From Prauserella flavalba (lineage in GTDB: Bacteria; Actinomycetota; Actinomycetes; Mycobacteriales; Pseudonocardiaceae): DNA of 64,000 nt. Position numbers and translations under genes: made by a program. Below are positions 50,755 to 57,922 of this stretch, piece after piece; the stretch's first letter is position 1, and every line of letters starts with the position of its first letter. Below the pieces are notes generated by a model. The model made no database searches, had not been told where the DNA came from, and worked only from the letters and a program-made list of their open reading frames with translations. The stretch lies in contig NZ_MASU01000007.1 in assembly GCF_003202235.1 (NCBI RefSeq), positions 248,001-312,000 on the forward strand, written 5' to 3'.

Positions 50755-51563
50755 GCACCCCTCCCTACGCGCTCGATCGGTTTCTGACGCTGACGCCGGC
50801 CGGTGACGGCTGGGCGGTGGACGTGCCGCCGGCGTGGACACCGGCGGGCGCCGCGCACGGCGGTGTCCTGTTCGGCATGGCCGTCACCGCGATGGGACGC
50901 CGTGCACTGCATCGGGATCTGCTCACCGCGACCGCTCACTTCCTGCGCCCCACCCTGCCCGGTGCCGCCCGGGTGACCGCCCAGGTGGTGCGCTCCGGCA
51001 GGGCACACGCGACCATGCAGGCGACGCTGAGCCAGGACGGCAAGGAGACCGTGCGCGTGCTCGCCGTGTTCGGCACGCTCCCGCCGGGTCCGCCGGACAC
51101 CGAGCTGAAGCCGCCGATCCTGCCGCCGCCGAGGGAATGCGTGCAGATCCACGGCGCACCGTCGGAGGACGGACGTGCCGACTACCCGTCGACGCTCGAC
51201 GTGCGGATCCATCCCGACGTCGGGTGGCCGCACGGCAGGCCGAGCGGCCGCGCCGAGGTGACCGGGTGGGCGCGGATGTCCGACGACCGGCCCCACGACG
51301 ACGCGTCGCTGGCGCTGCTCGCCGACGGGTTCCCGCCCGCGATCTTCGACGCATTGCCGATGGCCCACGTGCCGACGCTGGAGCTGACCGTGCACGTGCG
51401 CGCCAAGCCGTCCAGCTCATGGCTCGCCGGGCGGTTCACCACGCGCGTGGTCAACGAGCCGTACCTGGAGGAGGACGGCCTGTTGTGGGACGAGAGCGGG
51501 ACGCTCGTCGTGATGTCCCGCCAGCTCGCCCTCGCCGACCGGGAATCGCCGCGGCGACTGTGA
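50751..51563 (+). CDS. acyl-CoA thioesterase-like protein (double hotdog, TesB-like)
   Basis: A 270-residue protein with two hotdog-like halves. AAHGGVLFGMAVTAMGRRAL (about 28-47) and HFLRPTLPGAARVTAQVVRSGRAHATMQATLSQDGKE are typical of the actinobacterial TesB-like thioesterase family. The second half contains RAEVTGWARMSDDRPHDDASLALLADGFPP. It would hydrolyse acyl-CoA esters or act as a hydratase-like scaffold. The start is TTG at 50751, overlapping the ligase stop (TTGA), with GGAGG upstream. It is co-translated with the ligase. Confidence 0.8.
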   Translation: MSTPPYALDRFLTLTPAGDGWAVDVPPAWTPAGAAHGGVLFGMAVTAMGRRALHRDLLTATAHFLRPTLPGAARVTAQVVRSGRAHATMQATLSQDGKETVRVLAVFGTLPPGPPDTELKPPILPPPRECVQIHGAPSEDGRADYPSTLDVRIHPDVGWPHGRPSGRAEVTGWARMSDDRPHDDASLALLADGFPPAIFDALPMAHVPTLELTVHVRAKPSSSWLAGRFTTRVVNEPYLEEDGLLWDESGTLVVMSRQLALADRESPRRL

Positions 51564-51603
51564 GATGCGGCGGAAACCGGGTGGGGTGGCGGCGGGAAGC
51601 TGT

Positions 51604-51609
51604 CAGACT
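51604..51609 (+). promoter_or_regulatory. candidate -10 element CAGACT for a leaderless transcript
   Basis: CAGACT (NANNNT) ends six bases before the GTG at 51616. It supports the shorter start of the phosphatase gene. Confidence 0.45.
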
Positions 51610-51615
51610 GGCGAC

Positions 51616-52383
51616 GTGCTGTGGCTCGAGCTCGAAGGCGCCGTCAACATCCGCGACGTCGGGGGCATCCCCACCGAGGACGGCGGCACGACCGCCCGCA
51701 ACCGGCTGCTCCGCGCGGACAACCTCCAGGACCTGTCGCGCAGCGACCTCGACTACCTCGTGGACACGATCGGCCTGAGCACCGTGGTCGACCTGCGCAC
51801 CGCGTCGGAGATCGAGTCGGAGGGCCCCGCGCCACTGACCAAGTACGCGCACGTGGCGCACGTCCACCACTCGCTGCTGCCCGAGCAGTCGTGGGGCGAC
51901 AACTCCCCGGACGCGCTGCTCACGCGCAGGCAGGAGGACGAGGCCCGCTACGCGGGTGACCGCACGTGTTCGCACTATCTCGGCTACGTCGAGAAGCGCC
52001 CGGACAGCATCGTCGGCGCGCTGCGCGCGATCCTGCGCTCCGAGGGTCCGGCTCTCGTGCACTGCGCGGCGGGCAAGGACCGCACCGGCGTGGTGACGGC
52101 GTTCGCGCTCAGCGTGGCCGGTGCGCGGAGGGACGCCATCGTCGCCGACTACGCCGCGACCGCCGAGCGGATCGAGGCGATCGTGCGGCGGCTCACCGCC
52201 TCCGAGACCTACGCCGAGGACGTCCTGCGCGTGTCCCTCGACCGGCATACCCCGAAGCCGGAGTCGATGGCCGAGTTCCTCGAGCAGGTCGACGTCCGTT
52301 ACGGCGGAGTCACCGAGGTGCTCGCCGCCAACGGCTTCACCACCGAGGAGACGAGCGCCCTCCGCACGAAACTCCGCAGCTGA
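51616..52383 (+). CDS. tyrosine/serine protein phosphatase (PTPB-like)
   Basis: A 255-residue phosphatase with the active-site loop HCAAGKDRTG at residues 149-158 (Cys150 as nucleophile, Arg156 binding phosphate) and an N-terminal GAVNIRDVGGIPTEDGG. This is the signature of the MptpB-like family, which dephosphorylates phosphotyrosine, phosphoserine or phosphoinositides. The loop lysine is typical for phosphoinositide-active members. The GTG at 51616 is preferred because of the close -10 element; an ATG at 51565, right after the thioesterase stop, is an alternative that would add 17 residues. Four 21-bp repeats begin two bases after its stop. Confidence 0.83.
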   Translation: MLWLELEGAVNIRDVGGIPTEDGGTTARNRLLRADNLQDLSRSDLDYLVDTIGLSTVVDLRTASEIESEGPAPLTKYAHVAHVHHSLLPEQSWGDNSPDALLTRRQEDEARYAGDRTCSHYLGYVEKRPDSIVGALRAILRSEGPALVHCAAGKDRTGVVTAFALSVAGARRDAIVADYAATAERIEAIVRRLTASETYAEDVLRVSLDRHTPKPESMAEFLEQVDVRYGGVTEVLAANGFTTEETSALRTKLRS

Positions 52384-52385
52384 CC

Positions 52386-52469
52386 CGCGAGTCGTGCACT
52401 CCAGACCGCGAGTCGTGCACTCCAGACCGCGAGTCGTGCACTCCGGACCGCGAGTCGTGCGTTCCGGGG
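52386..52469 (+). repeat. four tandem copies of a 21-bp repeat (locus B)
   Basis: Four head-to-tail units at 52386, 52407, 52428 and 52449, each beginning CGCGAGTCGTGC and continuing ACTCCAGAC, with small changes in copies 3 and 4. Copy 4 carries GTTCC like the units at 27764-27847. The block begins two bases after the phosphatase stop and nearly fills the gap to the converging hydratase gene. Confidence 0.9.
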
Positions 52470-52475
52470 CGGCGC

Positions 52476-53258
52476 CTACCGACCCGTGACGCTCAGCGAG
52501 CCGAGGCTGGTGAAGTCCGCCGTGACCTCCTGGCCACGTTCCACGAACACCGCGTCGGTCAGTCCGCCGGTCAGCACGATCCAACCCGGTTCCAGTGCGA
52601 CGCCCCTCCGGCCGAGCGCGTTGGCCGCGAGCGCCAGCGCCTCGGCGGGGTGGCCCTGCACGGCCGCGCCCGTCGCCGACGCCACCACCTTCCCGTCGAC
52701 CCCGAGCAGGCACGCTTCCAGCCCGAGGTCGAGCGCGGACGGCGCAAGCCCCTTGGCGCCGACCACGAACCGCGCCGACGACGCGTTGTCCGCAACGACG
52801 TCCGGCAGCGCGAAGCTGAAATCCCGGTAGCGGCTGTCGATCACCTCGAACCCGGCGTGCACGCTGCGCACCGCCGCGAGCGCGGTCGCGGCCGTCACGC
52901 CGGGACCCCGCAGCCGCTCGCCCAGCACGAAAACGATCTCGGGCTCCACCCGTGGATGGATCAGCTCGCCGAGCGGCACCGGCTCGCCCGCGGGCAGCAC
53001 CATCGCGTCCGTGAGCCAGGCCGTGAGCGGCGAGTCGATGCCCATGCGTTCCTGCTTCGCGCGCGACGTCAGGCCGAGTTTCACGCCGACGACGTTCTCC
53101 CCCGCGCCGACCTTGCGCCGCACCAGCGCGTCCTGCACCTCGTACGCCGTCGCCAGGTCGAGTTCGGGCCATTCAGTGGTGATCCGGCCGCCGTCGCGGC
53201 GCGCCGTCTCACGGTCGAGGAGTTCCGTCACGGCCCGGTCGATGCTCCACTCGGTCAT
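52476..53258 (-). CDS. 2-keto-4-pentenoate hydratase family protein (MhpD/XylJ-like)
   Basis: A 260-residue member of the hydratase/decarboxylase family in meta-cleavage pathways of aromatic degradation (vinylpyruvate hydratase or 4-oxalocrotonate decarboxylase). Visible family elements are GVKLGLTSRAKQERMGIDSPL (about 58-78), HPRVEPEIVFVLG (about 101-113) with metal-binding glutamates, and the later GHPAEALALAANALGRRG and LTGGLTDAV. No dioxygenase is nearby, so the substrate source is unclear. It is the last gene of the methyltransferase-VOC cluster and overlaps the methyltransferase stop by four bases on the same strand. Confidence 0.85.
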   Translation of the reverse strand: MTEWSIDRAVTELLDRETARRDGGRITTEWPELDLATAYEVQDALVRRKVGAGENVVGVKLGLTSRAKQERMGIDSPLTAWLTDAMVLPAGEPVPLGELIHPRVEPEIVFVLGERLRGPGVTAATALAAVRSVHAGFEVIDSRYRDFSFALPDVVADNASSARFVVGAKGLAPSALDLGLEACLLGVDGKVVASATGAAVQGHPAEALALAANALGRRGVALEPGWIVLTGGLTDAVFVERGQEVTADFTSLGSLSVTGR

Positions 53259-53809
53259 GTCCGCACCCTAGCCCGGCGGGCCAGCAGCCGGGTCGTGTGC
53301 TCGCCGGGAGTCTCGGTGACGACCTCGAAGCCGGGTGGGAGCCGTCTGCCCAGTTCGCCGTGGGGGACTCTGAACGGGCGGTCCGGTTCGCCGGGTTCGA
53401 GCACGAGTGCCTCCCAGGCGAGCAGGCCACCGTCGGCGACGGCGTGACACGCCGCTTCGAACGCCGCCGCGTCCCAGTAACGCGTGGCCATGACGAGTGC
53501 GTACCGGGCCGGGTCGGCGGCGAGGTAGGCGGGAACGTCCGCCTCGACGGTCCGGATCGAGTCCTGAAGGCGCCGGTCGACGGCCTCGTCGCGAAGTTGC
53601 GCGAGCGCGACGTCCGAGATGTCGACGGCCGTCACCGTCCTGCCCGCGGCGGCGAGCGCGAGTGCGTTCCCCGAGCGGCCGCAGGCGAGTTCGAGGACGG
53701 GGCCTTCGGGGATGCCGGCGTCCAGGGCCCCGGCGAGCAGGGGGTTCGGCGTGAAGTCGGGCGTGCTGGAGGCGTAGCGGTCGTTCCAGCGGTCGCGGTC
53801 CTCGTTCAC
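53255..53809 (-). CDS. small SAM-dependent methyltransferase
   Basis: A 184-residue class I methyltransferase. The SAM-binding motif is PVLELACGRSGNALALAAAG (about 37-56) with the acidic ribose-binding residue in VTAVDISDVAL. The opening DRWNDRYASS is like tellurite-resistance TehB or thiopurine-type methyltransferases. It lies between the VOC gene upstream and the hydratase gene downstream, each junction overlapping by four bases, so the three form a tight operon. The methyl acceptor is unknown. The start is GTG. Confidence 0.8.
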   Translation of the reverse strand: MNEDRDRWNDRYASSTPDFTPNPLLAGALDAGIPEGPVLELACGRSGNALALAAAGRTVTAVDISDVALAQLRDEAVDRRLQDSIRTVEADVPAYLAADPARYALVMATRYWDAAAFEAACHAVADGGLLAWEALVLEPGEPDRPFRVPHGELGRRLPPGFEVVTETPGEHTTRLLARRARVRT

Positions 53810-54171
53810 AGCTTCTGCGCGAACTCGACGATGTTGCCGTCCGGGTCGGCGACATGGAGCGTCCGTTCACGCCAGGGACGGTCCACCGGGCCGGTCAGGA
53901 TGTTCGCTCCCGCGGCGCGGAGACGGGCCGCTTCGGCGTCCACGTTCTCGACGATGAAGCCGATCTCTCCGCAGGGTGCCCGGCCGGCTTCCCGGTTGAT
54001 CAGCTCGGGTAGCTTCGAGCGTTCGAAGAGCGAGAACTTGGTGTTCTCCAGGGAGAACTCGACGTAGCCGTCGCCTTCCTTGCGGACGTCCAGTCCGATG
54101 ACGTCGCGGTAGAAGGCGGTGGAACGGCTGAGTGACTCCACGTACCAGATCACGTAGTCGATGCGGCGCAT
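53806..54171 (-). CDS. VOC family (glyoxalase/bleomycin resistance-like) protein
   Basis: A 121-residue vicinal-oxygen-chelate protein with two beta-alpha-beta-beta-beta repeats. The first begins RRIDYVIWYVESLSRSTAFYRDVIGL and the second is in IGFIVENVDAEAARLRAAG to the closing VADPDGNIVEFAQ, whose glutamate would bind metal. Members include lyases, dioxygenases and antibiotic-binding proteins; the role here is unknown. It leads the three-gene operon with the methyltransferase and hydratase. The ATG at 54171 has AAGGG about twelve bases upstream. Confidence 0.85.
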   Translation of the reverse strand: MRRIDYVIWYVESLSRSTAFYRDVIGLDVRKEGDGYVEFSLENTKFSLFERSKLPELINREAGRAPCGEIGFIVENVDAEAARLRAAGANILTGPVDRPWRERTLHVADPDGNIVEFAQKL

Positions 54172-54294
54172 GTCGATACGGTAGCCCTTCGCGAGGGAGC
54201 GAGGAGTGCCAAGCACACCTCCGGCGCGCCGTGGGAAACTGCCGCTCCACGGCCCACTCGCGCCCAGATCGTCGCGCTTGAACCACAACGCCCT

Positions 54295-54711
54295 AGACTG
54301 GAAGCCTTGCGGTACAAGGCAATCGCCATGCTTGCCGACCAGCGCGATGACGTGGCCGAGGAGCTGGCGCTGGAATTGGCGATCACCGTCCACAAGGCAC
54401 AGTGGGTGGTCGATCTCGCGGCCATGCGGCGTGGGGACATCGACTCGGTGAGGGCCGGCGCCTGCGGCTGGAGGGCAGGAAGCCCGGGCGGCTGCGTCGA
54501 GCGCCTGGACGCGCGGTGCACCGGGTCGACCCCGATGGTGCCGCGGCCTGGGCTCAGGCCCGTCGGCAGGAGCGCATGGTGGAGTTGCTTCCCGGCGACG
54601 ACGGCATGTCCACCTGGAGCGCGACACCGGCGTACTGGCGATCACCACACCCGCGGGGATGCGGTACGCCAGTACGCCGGGCGGCCGGGAATCGCTGCGG
54701 ATCAGTCCCAG
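54295..54711 (+). pseudogene. remnant of a DUF222 / 13E12-type HNH endonuclease gene
   Basis: Three consecutive pieces of one protein family appear in three different frames. Frame 1 (54298-54455) gives LEALRYKAIAMLADQRDDV then EELALELAITVHKAQWVVDLA. A second frame (about 54455-54610) gives AVHRVDPDGAAAWAQARRQE then RMVELLPGDDGMST. The third (about 54608-54710) gives HLERDTGVLAITTPAGMRYA and STPGGRESL, which resembles the C-terminal HNH part. The middle of the usual 400-plus-residue protein is missing between pieces two and three. DUF222 proteins are multicopy in actinobacteria. The 54172-54294 stretch before it holds nothing recognisable. Confidence 0.7.
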
Positions 54712-55103
54712 TAGACGACCGGGTCCATCAGCTCGACGCCGTTCTTCCACTGTTCCGGCTGGAGCGTGAACATCAAAGCCTCGTTCGCGCAGTCCGTGGC
54801 CGGGCTCTTGTAGAAGCGCCACGCCTGATCGTCGCGGTTGTACACCGAGCCCGCAGGGAACTCGGTGGCACCGCAGATCCCACCCCACGACGGGTCCGGG
54901 TAGGCGTGGAACCGGCCGCCGAAGTAGCGGGACTCCCAGAAGCAGACGTGACCGGGTGGGCACTGCTGTTGGATTCGGGCCTTCGTGGCGGCGTCGAGCC
55001 CGTGTGGTGACGACGGCGCCGGTTGTGCCGCCGACGAGACCGGGGCGGTCAGGATCATGGTTGCTCCGGCGACAGCGGCCAGAGTGGACAGTGCTTTCCG
55101 CAA
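54702..55103 (-). CDS. secreted peptidase inhibitor I36-like small protein
   Basis: A 133-residue exported protein. A Sec signal peptide covers about residues 1-27 (LRKALSTLAAVAGATMILTA), followed by a mature domain with four cysteines (CPPGHVCFWE, GGICGATEF, ATDCANE) that could form two disulfides. The CFWES...GGRFHAYP pattern matches the peptidase inhibitor I36 / crystallin-like family of Streptomyces. The start is TTG at 55103, selected because GGGGGAGGT lies directly upstream; the frame runs 25 codons further back without a signal. Its 3' end touches the DUF222 remnant. Confidence 0.75.
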   Translation of the reverse strand: MRKALSTLAAVAGATMILTAPVSSAAQPAPSSPHGLDAATKARIQQQCPPGHVCFWESRYFGGRFHAYPDPSWGGICGATEFPAGSVYNRDDQAWRFYKSPATDCANEALMFTLQPEQWKNGVELMDPVVYWD

Positions 55104-55215
55104 CGAAACCTCCCCCAAGGTTCGAACGATGAGGGGCTCTTTCGCTTGGCATTCCCCAGTTGAGCCCCCGCTGATCACGACCGTCCCAGAGCGAGCGGAT
55201 CGCTGTCAACCCGGG

Positions 55216-55830
55216 TCAGCTGAACAGGCCCGACCAGTACGACCAGAAGCGCTGCACGATGAGGATCACGATGAGCAGACACCAGAACAGCAGCGGCGCC
55301 AGATGCCGCCGGGCGAGCGTGGGACCGCCGGGGAGATGACCGGCCACGACGTTGTGGACCGTGGTGTACCAGAAGATCGGGATGGTCACCGCCCACACGA
55401 CCATGCAGTAAGGACACAGCGCGCCGATGCTGTAGAGACTCTGGACGATCAACCAGTGCACGAAGCCGACGCCGAACAGGGTGCCCGCCTGGAACGCCAG
55501 CCAGAACCAGCGCGGCAGACGGGCGCCGGCGAGGACGGCGACGCCGACGGTGGCGACGACGGGGAAGGCGGCGAGGCCGATCAGCGGGTTGGGGAAACCG
55601 AAAGCGGCGGCCTGCTCGCTCTGCATCACGGAGCCGCAGGAGAGGGTGGCGTCGATGGAGCACGACGGCTGGTAGAAGGGGTCCTCCAGCAGCGCCATCT
55701 TCTCGATGGTGAGTACCAGCGCCGCGACGGTGCCGATGATGCCGCCGATGACGAGCACCCAGGCGACGATCGTGCGCAGGCGCGGTGGCACGCCGGTGTC
55801 GACGAGCGGTTCCGTCGCCGGTGCGGACAT
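55216..55830 (-). CDS. vitamin K epoxide reductase (VKOR) family protein
   Basis: A 204-residue membrane protein with about five helices. The outer-loop cysteines Cys57 and Cys65 (CSIDATLSCG) and the active-site CPYC at 139-142 give the complete VKOR set. In actinobacteria VKOR reoxidises DsbA-like proteins and passes electrons to menaquinone, so it drives disulfide formation outside the membrane. No fused thioredoxin domain is present. AGGGAG precedes the ATG. It is next to a cysteine-containing secreted protein, a possible client. Confidence 0.92.
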   Translation of the reverse strand: MSAPATEPLVDTGVPPRLRTIVAWVLVIGGIIGTVAALVLTIEKMALLEDPFYQPSCSIDATLSCGSVMQSEQAAAFGFPNPLIGLAAFPVVATVGVAVLAGARLPRWFWLAFQAGTLFGVGFVHWLIVQSLYSIGALCPYCMVVWAVTIPIFWYTTVHNVVAGHLPGGPTLARRHLAPLLFWCLLIVILIVQRFWSYWSGLFS

Positions 55831-55920
55831 GCCGGAATCTCCCTCGCGTCGCAGGTCAACGTCCTTCCGCCTTCGAAGGTACGCAGTCGCGGCGCGTGGT
55901 GCCGAAGCAGGGCCGGGGTC

Positions 55921-56694
55921 TTACGCGGACCTCACGGACGGGAGGTCGTCGCGAGCCCATTCGGCGAGCCTGGGCTCGACGGCGGCGTAGAACTCGGGGT
56001 CGAGCCCCATTCCCGTGTGCGAGCTGTGGACCTCGACGCCCTCGGCGTCGGGGTCCTCGCAGAGCCGCCACGGCGCGATGGAGTCGTTGCGCGAGTACAC
56101 GGACACGGCGGGTACGTCCGGCGGCAGGTGCTGGGCGAGCGCGGCCGAGTTGGTGCGGTAACACGTCCCGGTGAAACAGTCGGCGGTCAGCAGGCCGGGT
56201 ACCCCCAGCATGGACAGGCGGGCGAGCCGCCTCGCCACGCGCACGATGCGCGGATGCGCGCCGAGCGGGTCGCGCACGGGGCTGCCGAGCATCACGAGGC
56301 CGCGCACGAGGTCGGGTCTGCGGACGGCGGCCAGTCTCCCGAGCCAGCCGCCGCGGCTCTGGCCGAGCACCACGACACGCCCGCCGGTGGCCTCGGCGTG
56401 CTGCTCGAGCCTGCGCTCGATGCGGTCGCGCAGCGTGGTGGCGCAGCCGATGTTCATGCCGATGCGCGCGCCGAGGGGCCGGTAGCCGCGGGCCCGGAGC
56501 CACCGGCCGGTGAGCGACAGGCTGTGGTCGCCGAAACCGAACCCGGGGATGAGCAGCACTCCCCGGCCCCGGCCCTGCGCCGGGTCCTTCGGCTGCCAGA
56601 CCGGGTGCCGGAGCAGGCGCGGGATCATCGCGAGCATCACGAGAACCACCTGCTCACGCTTCGCCATCCGGAACGGCGGGCGTCGGCTCCACAT
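55921..56694 (-). CDS. alpha/beta hydrolase (lipase-like)
   Basis: A 257-residue alpha/beta-hydrolase. The oxyanion region is VLLIPGFGFGDHSL, the nucleophile elbow is VVLGQSRGGWLG (serine around 113), and the late SRNDSIAPW and SSHTGMG supply the acid and histidine. The N-terminal 30 residues are basic then hydrophobic and may associate with the membrane. The substrate is unknown; lipase or esterase activity is most likely. The start is uncertain: ATG at 56694 has no clear ribosome site, and ATG at 56667 is an alternative. It is an isolated gene. Confidence 0.75.
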   Translation of the reverse strand: MWSRRPPFRMAKREQVVLVMLAMIPRLLRHPVWQPKDPAQGRGRGVLLIPGFGFGDHSLSLTGRWLRARGYRPLGARIGMNIGCATTLRDRIERRLEQHAEATGGRVVVLGQSRGGWLGRLAAVRRPDLVRGLVMLGSPVRDPLGAHPRIVRVARRLARLSMLGVPGLLTADCFTGTCYRTNSAALAQHLPPDVPAVSVYSRNDSIAPWRLCEDPDAEGVEVHSSHTGMGLDPEFYAAVEPRLAEWARDDLPSVRSA

Positions 56695-56824
56695 GCGGAT
56701 CGGGTACCCATTCGATCACCGGCCACACGGGGTGACGTGATCGAGCACTCGTTGATCGGCCTCACCACGACGCGTTATGTTCGAGATCCTTACAGACGAT
56801 GGCCGTCTAGGAAGTCGGTGAGCC

Positions 56825-57922
56825 ATGACAGCGGACCCCAACGATCCCGGAGTGCCCGGGGTCAGCGTCCTCGGCACGGCGCAGCGTGCCGCCTGGCTCG
56901 ACCGGACGCTGCCGCCGGTCGAACGGCTCCCCGGCGGGCTGTGGTCCGTGCCGGTGCCCATTCCGGACAACCCGCTGCGGTACACGCTCTGCTACCTGGT
57001 GCCCGGCGACGACGGCATCGTGGTGGTGGACCCCGGCTGGAACACGCGCGAGGGCTGGGACACGCTGCTCGCCGGGCTGGCCGAGGCCGGGGCGACGACG
57101 GCCGACGTCACGGGCGTCGTGGCGACCCACGTGCACCCCGACCACCACGGGCTCTCCGGCCGCCTGCGCGAGGAGTCGGGCGCGTGGGTCGCGATGCACC
57201 CCGCCGAGCGCGACACGCTGCCGCAACGCATCGCCGTGGCGGCGAGCCGGAACTCGCTGCCGACAGCGGGAGGCTGGCTGCGCCTGTCCGGAGCGGGCGA
57301 GGACGAGATCGCGGAGCTCGTGAGCCCGTTCGACGAGTCGGCCACCACGGACGATCGCGCCGCGATGGCGGAGCCGGACGTGCTACTGGAGGACGGCGAC
57401 CTGGTGCCGATGGCGGGGCGCAGGCTGCGCGCCGTCTGGACGCCGGGGCATACGCCCGGGCACCTGTGCCTGCAGGAACCCGACGCGCGGCTGCTGCTGA
57501 CGGGCGACCACGTGCTGCCCCGGATCACGCCGAACATCGGGCTGTACCCGAACTCGGCAGGCTCCCCGCTCGGCCGGTTCTTGGAGTCGCTGCGGAAGAT
57601 CGAGGGCTACGACGACCACGACGCGCTGCCCGCGCACGAGTACCGCTTCCGCGGGCTCGCGGCGCGGACGCGGCTGCTGCGGGAGCACCACGAGGAACGC
57701 TGCCGCGAGGTGGTCGCCGTCGTCGCGGGGCTGGGCGAGCCCACGGTGTGGGAGGTCGCGCGCCACCTCACGTGGTCGCGGCCGTGGGAACAGATCGGCC
57801 ACATGCGTTTCGGCGCGCTCGCGGAGACGGGCGCCCACATCGACCACCTCGTGCGCCGCGGCGAGCTCGCCTGGCGGCACGGGGAGAACGGCAAGCCGAT
57901 CCGCGTCAGGAGCACCACGTGA
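56825..57922 (+). CDS. metallo-beta-lactamase fold hydrolase, thiolase-operon member
   Basis: A 365-residue metallo-beta-lactamase-type hydrolase. The zinc motif is ATHVHPDHHG (about 98-107), further ligands are in TPGHTPGHL and LLTGDHVLPR, and a C-terminal helical domain (about 270-360) follows, as in the RNase Z-unrelated thioesterase-like group. It is the first gene of an operon with the thiolase/crotonase fusion (GTGA overlap) and TetR, so it may hydrolyse a CoA thioester. The substrate is not known. Confidence 0.82.
   Translation: MTADPNDPGVPGVSVLGTAQRAAWLDRTLPPVERLPGGLWSVPVPIPDNPLRYTLCYLVPGDDGIVVVDPGWNTREGWDTLLAGLAEAGATTADVTGVVATHVHPDHHGLSGRLREESGAWVAMHPAERDTLPQRIAVAASRNSLPTAGGWLRLSGAGEDEIAELVSPFDESATTDDRAAMAEPDVLLEDGDLVPMAGRRLRAVWTPGHTPGHLCLQEPDARLLLTGDHVLPRITPNIGLYPNSAGSPLGRFLESLRKIEGYDDHDALPAHEYRFRGLAARTRLLREHHEERCREVVAVVAGLGEPTVWEVARHLTWSRPWEQIGHMRFGALAETGAHIDHLVRRGELAWRHGENGKPIRVRSTT

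Noticed and set aside
54985-57918. Upstream extension of the thiolase fusion frame into a giant protein of about 1765 residues
   Set aside because: The extension is antisense to VKOR and the hydrolase and overlaps the metallo-hydrolase. The GTG at 57919 with a coupling overlap is the natural start.
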